DNA of 64,000 nt, taken from NCBI GenBank assembly GCA_900538575.1, contig UPZA01000002.1:186001-250000 (forward strand), given 5' to 3'. Below the pieces are notes generated by a model. The model saw only the letters and a list, made by a program, of their open reading frames with translations. It was not told where the DNA came from and made no database searches. Positions 34,843-43,464 of this stretch are shown here, one piece after another (the first letter of the stretch is position 1; each line of letters starts with the position of its first letter). Source of the DNA: an uncultured Ruminococcus sp. GTDB lineage: Bacteria; Bacillota; Clostridia; Oscillospirales; Ruminococcaceae. The translations under genes and the position numbers were made by a program.

Positions 34843-36053
34843 TATAGATTTTCTATCTCCCTGCTTTTTTTCACGCCGAAAACCAGAATAGAAAAAGGAA
34901 CAAGGAATAAAACCGACGCCGCGGGAAGTATGTAAATGCTTACCGCAAAGCCTATCCTTTCAGTCAACGCACCGAACAGAGCGTTGAAGCCGATATCAAA
35001 AAATGTGGAAAGCCCTGTTACAAGCCCCACGGCTTTTCCTCTGGATTCCGGAGGATAATAAAGCTGAATAAGATAGATAAAGGTCGGCCAAAGAACAGAA
35101 TTTCCCAGTCCGGCCGCACAAAGTATATACATCCCGCTTTTTCCCGCTGCGACACCGACAATATACAGGACGGAATAAAATACCGAAAATATAAAAAGGC
35201 TCTTTTTCGGACCGAGCTTATTCACCAAAACTGCAAAAATCAATCGCCCTACTGTCATAAATGCATAAAACAGTCCAGTAAAAAACGAGCCCTCAGAAAC
35301 TGTAAATCCAAGATGCTCAGAGGCATAAGTGGTAAGCCAATTCTGAAGTCCGTGCTCCGGTATATAATAAAATCCGCACATCAGGATCAGCAGAAAAAAA
35401 GCCGGATTTTTTATTATACTCATATATGTAGTCGGCTTAATATTCTTATCGGTACTAATATCAGGTATTTTAACGGCTAAAAGCAGAAAAAACGCTGCGA
35501 CGCCAACGCCGAACATAACTAAATTGATTATCTGCCATGACCGAAAACCGTCTGCAAAAACAGCGGCGGCATTCTGCCCCCCGCTTATTCCTACGCCTTG
35601 CGTAAAATTAAAAAGATTCATCATCAGTCCCGGCGACATGAAAAGTATAGGCGTTATTATATTTACGCTTGTAGACAAAAGCGTCGACGCGCCCATTGAA
35701 AATATCATTCCGCATAAAAGCAGCGTATAGCTTTTTGTGAAAAAATACAGCAGCAGCGCAGACATCCACATTAAAAGTGTGCATAGCATAACAGTCTTTT
35801 TTTTAAAGGTATCCAGCAGCTTTCCGCCTATAAATAGAAAAATAAGATTTCCCGCATAGCTTACCGATATAATCATCGACACTTTTGTATTTGAAAGTCC
35901 GAACGTTTCTTTAAAAACCGGCGCAAATACGCCGCGAAGCGAATCGCTCATGCCGAGCACTATCATAAGAACGCTGCACATAACCGCTGCGATCATCTGA
36001 TTCTTTTTCGCTGCTTTATCCCTATTATCATACATATCAGTCAGTATCCTCAC
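34842..36053 (-). CDS. MFS transporter
   Basis: A 403-residue protein with twelve predicted membrane helices, in two halves separated by a loop near 200. It opens KKNQMIAAVMCSVLMIVLGM and has the helix 2-3 loop FIGGKLLDTFKKKTVML, a variant of the MFS motif GxLaDrxGrkk. The GTG at 36053 overlaps the preceding stop (GTGA); an ATG six codons later is possible. The substrate is unknown; the neighbours give no hint. Confidence 0.88.
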   Translation of the reverse strand: MRILTDMYDNRDKAAKKNQMIAAVMCSVLMIVLGMSDSLRGVFAPVFKETFGLSNTKVSMIISVSYAGNLIFLFIGGKLLDTFKKKTVMLCTLLMWMSALLLYFFTKSYTLLLCGMIFSMGASTLLSTSVNIITPILFMSPGLMMNLFNFTQGVGISGGQNAAAVFADGFRSWQIINLVMFGVGVAAFFLLLAVKIPDISTDKNIKPTTYMSIIKNPAFFLLILMCGFYYIPEHGLQNWLTTYASEHLGFTVSEGSFFTGLFYAFMTVGRLIFAVLVNKLGPKKSLFIFSVFYSVLYIVGVAAGKSGMYILCAAGLGNSVLWPTFIYLIQLYYPPESRGKAVGLVTGLSTFFDIGFNALFGALTERIGFAVSIYILPAASVLFLVPFSILVFGVKKSREIENL

Positions 36054-36871
36054 GCCGTTTTCTTAAGATTTATGTATTCTGATTTTAATAGATTATATAT
36101 CTCCGTTCCATGACTCTGACCAAACTTAGAAACAAGCTCTCTATAAAAGGAGTTTTTATCCTTTGACTTCTGCAAAACGGAATTGATTTTTATGATTTCC
36201 GACGGAGAATAATCAGGTAAAATAGAACGCAATTTCTGATAAGTAGAATCAAATTTCTTCAATTCAGTAAAATCAGATTTAAGGGCGCCGTAAATTTCCT
36301 CTCCCCTTTCCTGCTTGAAACGCGCAACCAGCTCTCTGTGAAAATCCTGCTTGTCTGACGTTCCCAGCAACACCGCGCTTATATTAATTATATCGCATGA
36401 GGAATAAGCTGGAAGAAGATCGCATAAGGAATTATAGAGGCTGTCCGCACGACCGTTATCGGATTTTACTATCCTGACCTTAGACGGCTTTTCCTTAGAT
36501 ACAAAGGTTCCCGCGATCGAAGTATGACGGACGATCTCAACGCCTTCGGCATAAAGATAATTGTCATAGAAGGATAAATTAGCGTCAAACCCTTTATCAT
36601 TGCTTATTATATATATGTTCTGAGTAGTGCCCTTTCCTAAAATATAGCCTGCAAACATTGTAAGCTGAAAATCAAGGGCATTTTTTCCCGCAGAAACGGA
36701 AAAATACTTTATCTCAGCGCTGGATTCCACTAATTTTTTATGAGCCTCAAACGATAAATTACCGGCATTGGTCGTATAAAAAACATAGACGCTGTCATTT
36801 TTTCCAAGCTTTTCAATACCCCTGAAGCCGTCCGCATTGACGTTTTCATAATCGACTAAATATATAGACAT
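36050..36871 (-). CDS. PIN/NYN-domain nuclease-like protein with two C-terminal tandem repeats
   Basis: A 273-residue soluble protein. The N-terminal PIN-like (NYN) domain (1-125) keeps candidate metal ligands D7 (YLVDYENV), D67 (NALDFQL), D92 and D96 (SNDKGFD), so nuclease activity on RNA is plausible. The C-terminal half is two ungapped repeats of 62 residues (145-206 and 210-271) with 30 identical positions; consensus elements are LP-x-YS, II-x-I, VL, DK-x2-F-x-RELV, G-x-EIY, LKS and LKK. I do not recognise this repeat. Its ribosome site AAAGGAGAA lies in the last codons of the preceding membrane-protein gene. Confidence 0.85.
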   Translation of the reverse strand: MSIYLVDYENVNADGFRGIEKLGKNDSVYVFYTTNAGNLSFEAHKKLVESSAEIKYFSVSAGKNALDFQLTMFAGYILGKGTTQNIYIISNDKGFDANLSFYDNYLYAEGVEIVRHTSIAGTFVSKEKPSKVRIVKSDNGRADSLYNSLCDLLPAYSSCDIINISAVLLGTSDKQDFHRELVARFKQERGEEIYGALKSDFTELKKFDSTYQKLRSILPDYSPSEIIKINSVLQKSKDKNSFYRELVSKFGQSHGTEIYNLLKSEYINLKKTA

Positions 36872-36873
36872 TA

Positions 36874-37581
36874 TTATTGTTCTCCTTTTTCAATACTCTT
36901 TTTTTGTCTGCTGTTAGTAATATAATTATTCAGAAAAATCCCGATAATTCCCACAGCTCCGGTTATTAGAAAAATAATAACCGTAATTACAGGCTTTCCG
37001 TTTCCAAGCGTCGCTCCCATAAATGCGGACGAGGTTACGGACGGAATTCTGGCCAGAGTAGCTATAAAATAAAACCTGTAGCGGTTAATATCCGTAAGCG
37101 AAGTCATATATGATATCACGTCTTTGGGGGTTCCGGGAATCATAAGTATGATGAATACAATCAGCTCAAGCTTTTTCTCGTCATGAAGAAACTTGAATTT
37201 TTTGAACTTATCCTCCGGCACAAAAGCGTCCACCAACGGTTTACCGAATTTTTTAACAAGATTATATATTATTACGGTTGCGGCAAAAATACCGATTTCA
37301 CATAAAACAAGCCCCCAGAAAGCGCCGAAAAGCACTCCGCCGATTATTTCAACCGGCCCTCCCGGAATAAAAGCCAGCACAATATGAGTTATTTCCATAA
37401 GAACAAATAAAACCGGAGCGAAAATTCCGAAGCCTTCCACTCTTTTCTGAATCATATCGCGTCCCTGCTCGGTAGCGAGAAGTCTGATAAACGGAACGAG
37501 AACGAATATCGTCAGTACGGCGCATAATAAAACCATAAATATAACAAAAGATATTTTCAATATCTTTTTTTGTTTAGTCAT
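36874..37581 (-). CDS. TVP38/TMEM64 (VTT) family membrane protein
   Basis: A 235-residue integral membrane protein related to DedA. Helices at about 8-30, 50-70, 72-105, 135-155, 160-180 and 200-225. The VTT core has FIPGGPVEIIGGVLFG and MIPGTPKDVISYMTSLT, the re-entrant loop signature (x-PG-x2-x). Some DedA/VTT proteins act as lipid scramblases; the role here is not known. First gene of a three-gene minus-strand operon with the PIN/NYN and MFS genes. Confidence 0.9.
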   Translation of the reverse strand: MTKQKKILKISFVIFMVLLCAVLTIFVLVPFIRLLATEQGRDMIQKRVEGFGIFAPVLFVLMEITHIVLAFIPGGPVEIIGGVLFGAFWGLVLCEIGIFAATVIIYNLVKKFGKPLVDAFVPEDKFKKFKFLHDEKKLELIVFIILMIPGTPKDVISYMTSLTDINRYRFYFIATLARIPSVTSSAFMGATLGNGKPVITVIIFLITGAVGIIGIFLNNYITNSRQKKSIEKGEQ

Positions 37582-37641
37582 TTTTTGCGTTCCTTCCCTC
37601 TGTATGTTTTTATTATGATTTTTTATAACTATCCAACAATA

Positions 37642-37669
37642 ATTATAGCATTTTTTTTAGATTTTGCAA
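37642..37669 (-). promoter_or_regulatory. Promoter of the VTT-PIN/NYN-MFS operon
   Basis: TTGCAA (37664-37669) and TATAAT (37642-37647) on the minus strand, spacer 16. Confidence 0.7.
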
Positions 37670-37690
37670 GATGATTTTTTCCATAAACAC

Positions 37691-37719
37691 TTGTAACTTT
37701 AAAAAAATAATGATATAAT
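37691..37719 (+). promoter_or_regulatory. Promoter of the membrane protein gene at 37795
   Basis: TTGTAA (37691-37696) and TATAAT (37714-37719), spacer 17, 75 bases upstream of the start codon. Confidence 0.72.
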
Positions 37720-37794
37720 ATGTATTGTCTTAAAAAAGCAATATAACATTATTTAGAATAAAGTCCTTTAAAACGCATTTGAAAGGGGAAATTA

Positions 37795-38547
37795 ATGAAA
37801 AGCGCCAAACTCCATTCAAACATCTGGCTTAAAAGAGGAGCTTCGGCTTTAGGTCTCTTCTACGCAATATTTATCTGTATATTATCGTATCATGCAGTTT
37901 TCTATGAAATCATTATAACCCAAAGAATAGCGTTCTGTCTGTTATTAACAGTTATTTCTATTGTGGCAGGCGCGGCTATGATTTATTCAAGAAAACAGCT
38001 TATGACTAAGATTTCGGGGTTTATTATGTTCCCCGCCCTGCTTCCCGTTGTGCTTTTATGCTTCGGCTCATGGGAAATGATAATTCCTCTGGCGGTCTGC
38101 GCAATAGTTATATTTTTCGCCAGCGGCTCTAACGAAGCTTCAAAAACGCTGCTTGGAACCATATATCTTCTGACTTATATATTAGCAGCTTTGGCATATT
38201 TTATATTTACAAGCTTTTTGGCTTCTCCGGCAATAAAGGAAACAATAGAAAGCGGGGTATCGCCTTCCGGCAAATACCGCTACGAAGTAATTGAAACGAC
38301 CGACAGTTCAAACGGAAGCACGTCCGTTATACTCGAACCTAATTTTCTTGATAAAAAATATGCTCTTGTAACCTTCAAGGTAAAGGGATATGACCGCAAG
38401 CTTTGCGTTAAAAGACCGAAAACCGAGGTTGAGCTTGAATGGAAGGACGACGATCTTTATATAAACGGAGAAAGATGGTTTACGCCTGAACAGGCAAAAA
38501 GGGGTAAATGGTTTGAAAAGGAATCCCGTTCCTTTGATTTTATGTAA
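37795..38547 (+). CDS. Membrane protein with C-terminal extracytoplasmic domain (DUF5412-like)
   Basis: A 250-residue protein with about five hydrophobic helices in the first 150 residues, then a hydrophilic domain of 100 residues starting SPSGKYRYEVIETTDSSNGS. That domain resembles DUF5412, seen in small Firmicute membrane proteins, but I hold this only loosely. The function is unknown. It has its own promoter and GAAAGGGG site and lies 122 bases before xylA, separated by a weak hairpin and a dyad. Confidence 0.75.
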   Translation: MKSAKLHSNIWLKRGASALGLFYAIFICILSYHAVFYEIIITQRIAFCLLLTVISIVAGAAMIYSRKQLMTKISGFIMFPALLPVVLLCFGSWEMIIPLAVCAIVIFFASGSNEASKTLLGTIYLLTYILAALAYFIFTSFLASPAIKETIESGVSPSGKYRYEVIETTDSSNGSTSVILEPNFLDKKYALVTFKVKGYDRKLCVKRPKTEVELEWKDDDLYINGERWFTPEQAKRGKWFEKESRSFDFM

Positions 38548-38594
38548 ATTAGACGCCGTTATAAACCAGGCGTTTAAGCGGCGTTTTAAATTAA

Positions 38595-38635
38595 GACAGG
38601 TTAAGGTAAAACTCAGATATTACCTTAAATCTGTC
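38595..38635. promoter_or_regulatory. Long inverted repeat upstream of xylA (candidate operator)
   Basis: GACAG-G-TTAAGGTAA, ten bases, TTACCTTAA-AT-CTGTC: a dyad with 14 matching base pairs per arm and one small internal loop. It ends 35 bases before the xylA start codon and overlaps the place of a -35 box for a TATAAT at 38648-38653. It could be a binding site for a xylose regulator or an RNA hairpin; no long T run follows, so it is not a typical terminator. Confidence 0.6.
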
Positions 38636-38669
38636 CAAAACCAAGAATATAATCATACAGGAGGATAAT

Positions 38670-39995
38670 ATGAGCGAATTTTTTAAAGGTATAGGAAAAA
38701 TCTCTTTTGAAGGAAAGGATTCTAAAAACCCGCTTGCTTTCAAGCACTACAATCCGGATGAAGTTATAGGCGGAAAAACTATGAAGGAGCAGCTCAAGTT
38801 CGCGCTTTCATGGTGGCATACTATGGGCGGCGACGGAACCGATATGTTCGGCTGCGGCACTACTGACAAGACATGGGGCGAGGACGACTCCGTTGCAAGA
38901 GCAAAGGCTAAGGTTGACGCTGCCTTTGAAATTATGGACAAGCTTTCAATAGATTATTTCTGTTTCCATGACCGCGATCTTTCCCCTGAATACGGTTCTC
39001 TTTCGGAAACAAACGCTAAGTTAGATGAAATTACAGATTATATAGCAGAAAAAATGAAGGCTGATACTTCAAAGAAGTGTCTCTGGGGTACTGCCAAGTG
39101 CTTTGACCACCCGCGATTCATGCACGGAGCCGGAACGTCTCCGTCTGCCGACGTTTTCGCTTTCTCCGCGGCTCAGATCAAAAAGGCTGTTGAAACGACA
39201 GTTAAGCTCGGAGGCAACGGCTATGTATTCTGGGGCGGACGCGAGGGCTATGAAACTCTCCTTAACACAAATATGGGACTTGAACAGGACAACATGGCGC
39301 GTCTTATGAGAATGACCGTCGACTATGCGCGTTCAATCGGCTATAAGGGCGATTTCTATATTGAGCCGAAGCCAAAGGAACCGACAAAGCACCAATATGA
39401 CTTTGACACTGCGACGGTTCTCGGCTTCCTACGCAAGTACGGCCTTGACAAGGATTTCAAAATGAACATTGAAGCAAACCACGCAACGCTTGCACAGCAC
39501 ACATTCCAGCATGAGCTGAGAGTTGCCAGAGAAAACGGCGTGTTTGGCTCAATCGACGCGAATCAGGGCGATCCGTTGCTCGGCTGGGATACTGACCAGT
39601 TCCCTACAAACGTTTACGACACCGCTCTTTGCATGTATGAAGTTTTAAAGGCAGGCGGTTTTACAAACGGCGGTCTGAACTTTGACGCTAAGGCAAGAAG
39701 AGGCTCTTTTGAGCTGGAGGATATCTTCCACAGCTACATTGCAGGTATGGACGCATTTGCTCTCGGTCTCAAGATTGCTCAGAAGATGATTGACGACGGC
39801 AGAATCGATAAGTTTGTCGCTGACAGATATGCAAGCTGGACAACAGGCATCGGAAAAGACATTATTGACGGAAAGGCTGATATGGCTTACCTTGAAAAGT
39901 ACGCGCTTGAAAAGGGCGAGGTTACAGATTCTCTGGGCAGCGGCCGTCAGGAACTGCTTGAAAATATCATGAACGATATTATGTTTAGTCTTTAA
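38670..39995 (+). CDS. xylA: Xylose isomerase
   Basis: Converts D-xylose to D-xylulose with two divalent metals. The 441 residues are of the longer class II type. FCFHDRDLSPE holds the catalytic histidine, IEPKPKEPTKHQYD and NIEANHATLAQHTF the metal ligands, and GSIDANQGDPLLGWDTDQFP the second metal site. Preceded by GGAGG. XylB is encoded downstream on the same strand, but two hairpins and another ORF lie between them. Confidence 0.98.
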   Translation: MSEFFKGIGKISFEGKDSKNPLAFKHYNPDEVIGGKTMKEQLKFALSWWHTMGGDGTDMFGCGTTDKTWGEDDSVARAKAKVDAAFEIMDKLSIDYFCFHDRDLSPEYGSLSETNAKLDEITDYIAEKMKADTSKKCLWGTAKCFDHPRFMHGAGTSPSADVFAFSAAQIKKAVETTVKLGGNGYVFWGGREGYETLLNTNMGLEQDNMARLMRMTVDYARSIGYKGDFYIEPKPKEPTKHQYDFDTATVLGFLRKYGLDKDFKMNIEANHATLAQHTFQHELRVARENGVFGSIDANQGDPLLGWDTDQFPTNVYDTALCMYEVLKAGGFTNGGLNFDAKARRGSFELEDIFHSYIAGMDAFALGLKIAQKMIDDGRIDKFVADRYASWTTGIGKDIIDGKADMAYLEKYALEKGEVTDSLGSGRQELLENIMNDIMFSL

Positions 39996-40055
39996 TTAGC
40001 AAAAGTTCAGCTCAAGCCTTTTTAAGAATCACAGAGGCAAGGGACAGAGTCCCTG

Positions 40056-40106
40056 ACGTCGCGTTTTCATACGGCGGAATACCTTGCCGTATTAATGCGT
40101 TTTTTC
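40056..40106 (+). terminator. Possible terminator after xylA (first of two)
   Basis: TACGGC pairs GCCGTA, with an outer CGC/GCG clamp interrupted by mismatches, followed by six T. Confidence 0.55.
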
Positions 40107-40133
40107 TGGTGAATTGACGTTTCAAACGTTAAC

Positions 40134-40172
40134 AGGGCGCTTTTTTGCAAATGAAAAAGCGCCCTTATTTAT
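40134..40172 (+). terminator. Terminator between xylA and the AT-rich ORF (second of two)
   Basis: AGGGCGCTTTTT pairs AAAAAGCGCCCT around an eight-base loop, followed by TATTTATT. The stem is long and perfect. Confidence 0.8.
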
Positions 40173-40269
40173 TAAACATAGGTATAATAATTATGAAAAA
40201 TGTGCAGTAAAGTATTGTTTCGACGATATGTTTGTTTTGCAAATATTCGGATTTGGAGAAATAATAAAA

Positions 40270-40740
40270 GTGAAGGTTAATAATAATATTCCGTTTAAAA
40301 CATGGAAAAATGCTCTTTTTTCCTTAATAATTTCCTTATTGGAAATTGCAACAACTCAGTTATATATAAATTATCTATATAAAATGAGTAATATTGTATT
40401 TAACTTTATGTTTTTAACGATGTATATATTAACAGTCTTTTTATATTACCATTTAATATATAAACATAAGAATAATATATATGTAACAGGTGTAAGATGT
40501 ATAAGCGTTGTTTTTCAATATTTTTATATTTTCATAATATACTCTATTTACCTTAAATTTATACATCATGTTCCTCAACCGACAGAGGGCGGAGGAGGAC
40601 CGGGCGGAATGTGGATTATATATGCTATATTTTTTATTGCACCTATGCCAATTTGCATTAATATTATTTTGATTATTTATTTAAAAATATGCGAATATAT
40701 AAATACGGTTTATAAAAAAATAAAAAGCAGAAAGGAATAG
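40270..40740 (+). CDS. AT-rich hypothetical membrane protein between xylA and xylB
   Basis: I do not recognise this protein. From a GTG at 40270, with GGAG about 12 bases upstream, it is 156 residues with four hydrophobic helices (about 12-35, 42-60, 72-95 and 115-140). A glycine-rich loop PTEGGGGPGGMW lies before the last helix and a basic tail KKIKSRKE ends it. The open frame extends upstream into the terminator at 40134-40172, so an earlier start is unlikely; an ATG at 40228 lacks a ribosome site. Its base composition is far more AT-rich than xylA and xylB, with many ATA, TTT and TAT codons, which suggests acquisition. Confidence 0.6.
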   Translation: MKVNNNIPFKTWKNALFSLIISLLEIATTQLYINYLYKMSNIVFNFMFLTMYILTVFLYYHLIYKHKNNIYVTGVRCISVVFQYFYIFIIYSIYLKFIHHVPQPTEGGGGPGGMWIIYAIFFIAPMPICINIILIIYLKICEYINTVYKKIKSRKE

Positions 40741-40744
40741 TAAC

Positions 40745-42268
40745 ATGTCATACATTATAGGCGTAGACTGCGGAACAAGCGGCACAAAGACAGTCCTCTT
40801 TGACGAGCTTGGAACAGTCGTTGCTTCACACACTATCGAATATCCAATGTATCAGCCTAAAAACGGCTATGCGGAACAGGATCCCAACGACTGGGCTTCC
40901 GCTATGATTGATACGATCAAAGCCGTTATGGCTAAAAGCGGCGTTAAAAAAGTGGACGTAAAAGGAATCGGTATTTCCGGTCAGATGCACGGTCTCGTTA
41001 TGCTTGATAAGGATAATAACGTACTCAGAAAATCAATTATCTGGTGCGATCAGAGGACAGCCAACGAAGTCGCTGAAATGAACAGCAGGCTCGGCGAAAA
41101 AAAGCTTATTGAAATCACCGCCAATCCTGCGCTGACAGGCTGGACAGCCGCAAAAATTCTTTGGGTAAAAAACAACGAGCCTGATATTTACGAAAAGTGC
41201 CGTCATATTCTTTTGCCAAAGGACTTCTTGAGATTCGTCCTTACAAACGAATATGCAACAGAGGTTTCGGACGCGTCCGGAATGCAGCTTTTAGACGTTG
41301 CAAACCGCTGCTGGAGCAAAGAGGTATGCGATACGCTCGGAATTGATATGTCAATGCTAGGCAAGATTTACGAGTCCTGCGAGGTTACGGGAACGCTTAC
41401 AAAAGGCATGGCTGATGTTCTCGGTCTTTGCGAGGGCACTCCTGTTGTAGGCGGCGCAGGAGATAACGCAGCTGCTGCTGTTGGCACAGGAGTTGTCGAA
41501 GACGGAAAAGCGTTTACAACAATAGGTACCTCAGGAGTCGTATTTGCACATACGTCAAATATTTCAATTGATCCTAAGGGCAGAGTGCATACATGCTGCG
41601 CGGCCGTACCTAATTCATGGCACATTATGGGCGTTACTCAAGGCGCAGGACTTTCGCTGAAATGGTTCAGGGATAATTTCAGCAGCGCCGAAAAAGAAAC
41701 GGCAAGGCTTATGGACGTCGACGAATATTATCTTATGGATAAGGAAGCGGAAAACGTTCCCGTCGGGGCAAACCGCCTGCTTTATCTTCCGTATCTAATG
41801 GGCGAAAGAACGCCTCACCTTGACCCTGACGCAAGAGGAGTATTTTTCGGACTTTCGGCAATTCACACAAAAAGAGATATGCTGAGAGCCGTTATGGAAG
41901 GGGTTGCCTATTCCCTTCGCGACTGTTTTGAAATCTGCCGTGAAATGGGCATTGATATAAGCGATATGACGGCCTGCGGCGGCGGCGGAACTTCATCGTT
42001 GTGGCGGCAGATGCTTGCCGACCTTTATAAATGCCCTGTTAAAACTTCGGCGTCAAAGGAGGGTCCTGCTCTCGGCGCCGCAATACTTGCAGCTGTAGGT
42101 GCAGGAATTTACAGCTCTGTTCCGGAGGCGTGCAGCGCTATAGTAAAAACGGACAAAACACAGCAGCCTATTTCGGAAAATATCCCTAAGTATGATAGCT
42201 GTTACAATTTGTATACTGAAATTTACCCCGCATTAAAGGATAAGTTTAAGGCTCTTGCAAAATTATAA
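40745..42268 (+). CDS. xylB: Xylulokinase
   Basis: Phosphorylates D-xylulose to xylulose 5-phosphate. The 507 residues of the FGGY kinase fold begin IIGVDCGTSGTKTVLFDE, contain GISGQMHGLVMLD and WCDQRTANEV for the sugar, and VVGGAGDNAAAAVGTG and TACGGGGTSSLWRQMLAD for ATP. It starts 4 bases after the AT-rich ORF, so it may be translated after it, and ends at a strong terminator. Confidence 0.97.
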   Translation: MSYIIGVDCGTSGTKTVLFDELGTVVASHTIEYPMYQPKNGYAEQDPNDWASAMIDTIKAVMAKSGVKKVDVKGIGISGQMHGLVMLDKDNNVLRKSIIWCDQRTANEVAEMNSRLGEKKLIEITANPALTGWTAAKILWVKNNEPDIYEKCRHILLPKDFLRFVLTNEYATEVSDASGMQLLDVANRCWSKEVCDTLGIDMSMLGKIYESCEVTGTLTKGMADVLGLCEGTPVVGGAGDNAAAAVGTGVVEDGKAFTTIGTSGVVFAHTSNISIDPKGRVHTCCAAVPNSWHIMGVTQGAGLSLKWFRDNFSSAEKETARLMDVDEYYLMDKEAENVPVGANRLLYLPYLMGERTPHLDPDARGVFFGLSAIHTKRDMLRAVMEGVAYSLRDCFEICREMGIDISDMTACGGGGTSSLWRQMLADLYKCPVKTSASKEGPALGAAILAAVGAGIYSSVPEACSAIVKTDKTQQPISENIPKYDSCYNLYTEIYPALKDKFKALAKL

Positions 42269-42276
42269 TCTAACAA

Positions 42277-42316
42277 ATATGACCTAAGATAATCATTCTT
42301 AGGTCATATATTTTTT
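42277..42316 (+). terminator. Terminator after xylB
   Basis: ATATGACCTAAGA pairs TCTTAGGTCATAT around a six-base loop, followed by a run of T. Confidence 0.87.
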
Positions 42317-42335
42317 CGGTTTACACTTTAATGCC

Positions 42336-42364
42336 TTGAAATGCATAAAACATTGTGATATAAT
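42336..42364 (+). promoter_or_regulatory. Promoter of the aro operon
   Basis: TTGAAA (42336-42341) and TATAAT (42359-42364), spacer 17, 53 bases before aroB. Confidence 0.78.
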
Positions 42365-42416
42365 AAACATAAGTTTATTTGCCGATTAAAAACGCGCATT
42401 TTTCCGGAGGAGCATT

Positions 42417-43460
42417 ATGAAAACTATAATTGTAAAAACAAGCACGCCATATAATATATATATAGAAAGAGGAATCTTAAATAAATGCGGAGCCGTCATA
42501 TCCGAAACGGTAAAAACCCGTAAAACTGCAATCATAACTGATGATATCGTTGACAGACTTTATGGAAAAGCCGTCGTAGATTCACTTGAAAGCTCAGGCT
42601 TTACAGTCTGCAAATTTGTTTTTAAAAACGGTGAAGGCTCAAAATCAACAGAAACGCTTAACGAAATTTATAACTTTCTCTGTGAAAATAACATAACGCG
42701 TACAGACTGCGTTATAGCTCTCGGAGGCGGCGTCGTCGGAGATATAACAGGCTTTGCGGCAGCTACGTTTTTAAGAGGACTTGAATATATACAGATACCG
42801 ACAACGCTTTTAGCTCAAGTTGATTCCTCTGTCGGCGGAAAAACCGCAATTGATCTACCATGCGGAAAAAACCTGGTCGGAGCTTTTAAACAACCGGCCT
42901 GCGTTATCTGTGATCCGGACGTTTTGTCCACACTTTCCGAAACCATACTTTCCGACGGAATGGCGGAAGCCATCAAGTATGGAATGATTCGCGACAATAG
43001 ACTTTTCGAGCTTATTGCTTCGCATAATATAAAAAACATTTCTGAAATTATAGACGACGTGGTTTACACAAGTATATCTATCAAACGTGACGTAGTTGAA
43101 AACGACGAATTTGATACGGGAGAAAGAATGATCCTGAATTTCGGTCATACGCTGGGACACGCTATAGAAAGCTATTATAACTATGAAAAATATACGCATG
43201 GAAGCGCAGTAGCGATCGGTATGTGCATGATTACAGAAAAAACCGGCGATAAAAAAATACTGGACAAGCTAAAAAAATGCGTTACCGCATATAACCTGCC
43301 CGTTAAGTCTGATGCTCCGATTCATGAGTTGCTAAAGCTTTGCTCTAATGATAAAAAGCGTGAAAGCGGAAATATAAATTACATAATATGCCCTGACATC
43401 GGAAAAGCGATAATTGAAAAGATCACAATTGCGGAATTTGAAAATCTCATGGGGGACTGA
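42417..43460 (+). CDS. aroB: 3-dehydroquinate synthase
   Basis: Second step of the shikimate pathway, an NAD- and zinc-dependent cyclisation. The 347 residues have ALGGGVVGDITGFAAATFLRG, PTTLLAQVDSSVGGKTAID, and zinc ligands in FGHTLGHAIES and YTHGSAVAIGM. First gene of aroB-aroA-aroC. Confidence 0.97.
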   Translation: MKTIIVKTSTPYNIYIERGILNKCGAVISETVKTRKTAIITDDIVDRLYGKAVVDSLESSGFTVCKFVFKNGEGSKSTETLNEIYNFLCENNITRTDCVIALGGGVVGDITGFAAATFLRGLEYIQIPTTLLAQVDSSVGGKTAIDLPCGKNLVGAFKQPACVICDPDVLSTLSETILSDGMAEAIKYGMIRDNRLFELIASHNIKNISEIIDDVVYTSISIKRDVVENDEFDTGERMILNFGHTLGHAIESYYNYEKYTHGSAVAIGMCMITEKTGDKKILDKLKKCVTAYNLPVKSDAPIHELLKLCSNDKKRESGNINYIICPDIGKAIIEKITIAEFENLMGD

Positions 43461-43464
43461 AAGC

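Noticed and set aside
38548..38600. Strong terminator after the membrane protein gene at 37795
   Set aside because: ACGCCG and CGGCGT can pair, but the T tract is weak and interrupted, so it is not listed as a feature.
40114..40269. N-terminal extension of the AT-rich ORF
   Set aside because: The extension runs through a perfect terminator stem at 40134-40172 and has no ribosome site, so a later start was chosen.
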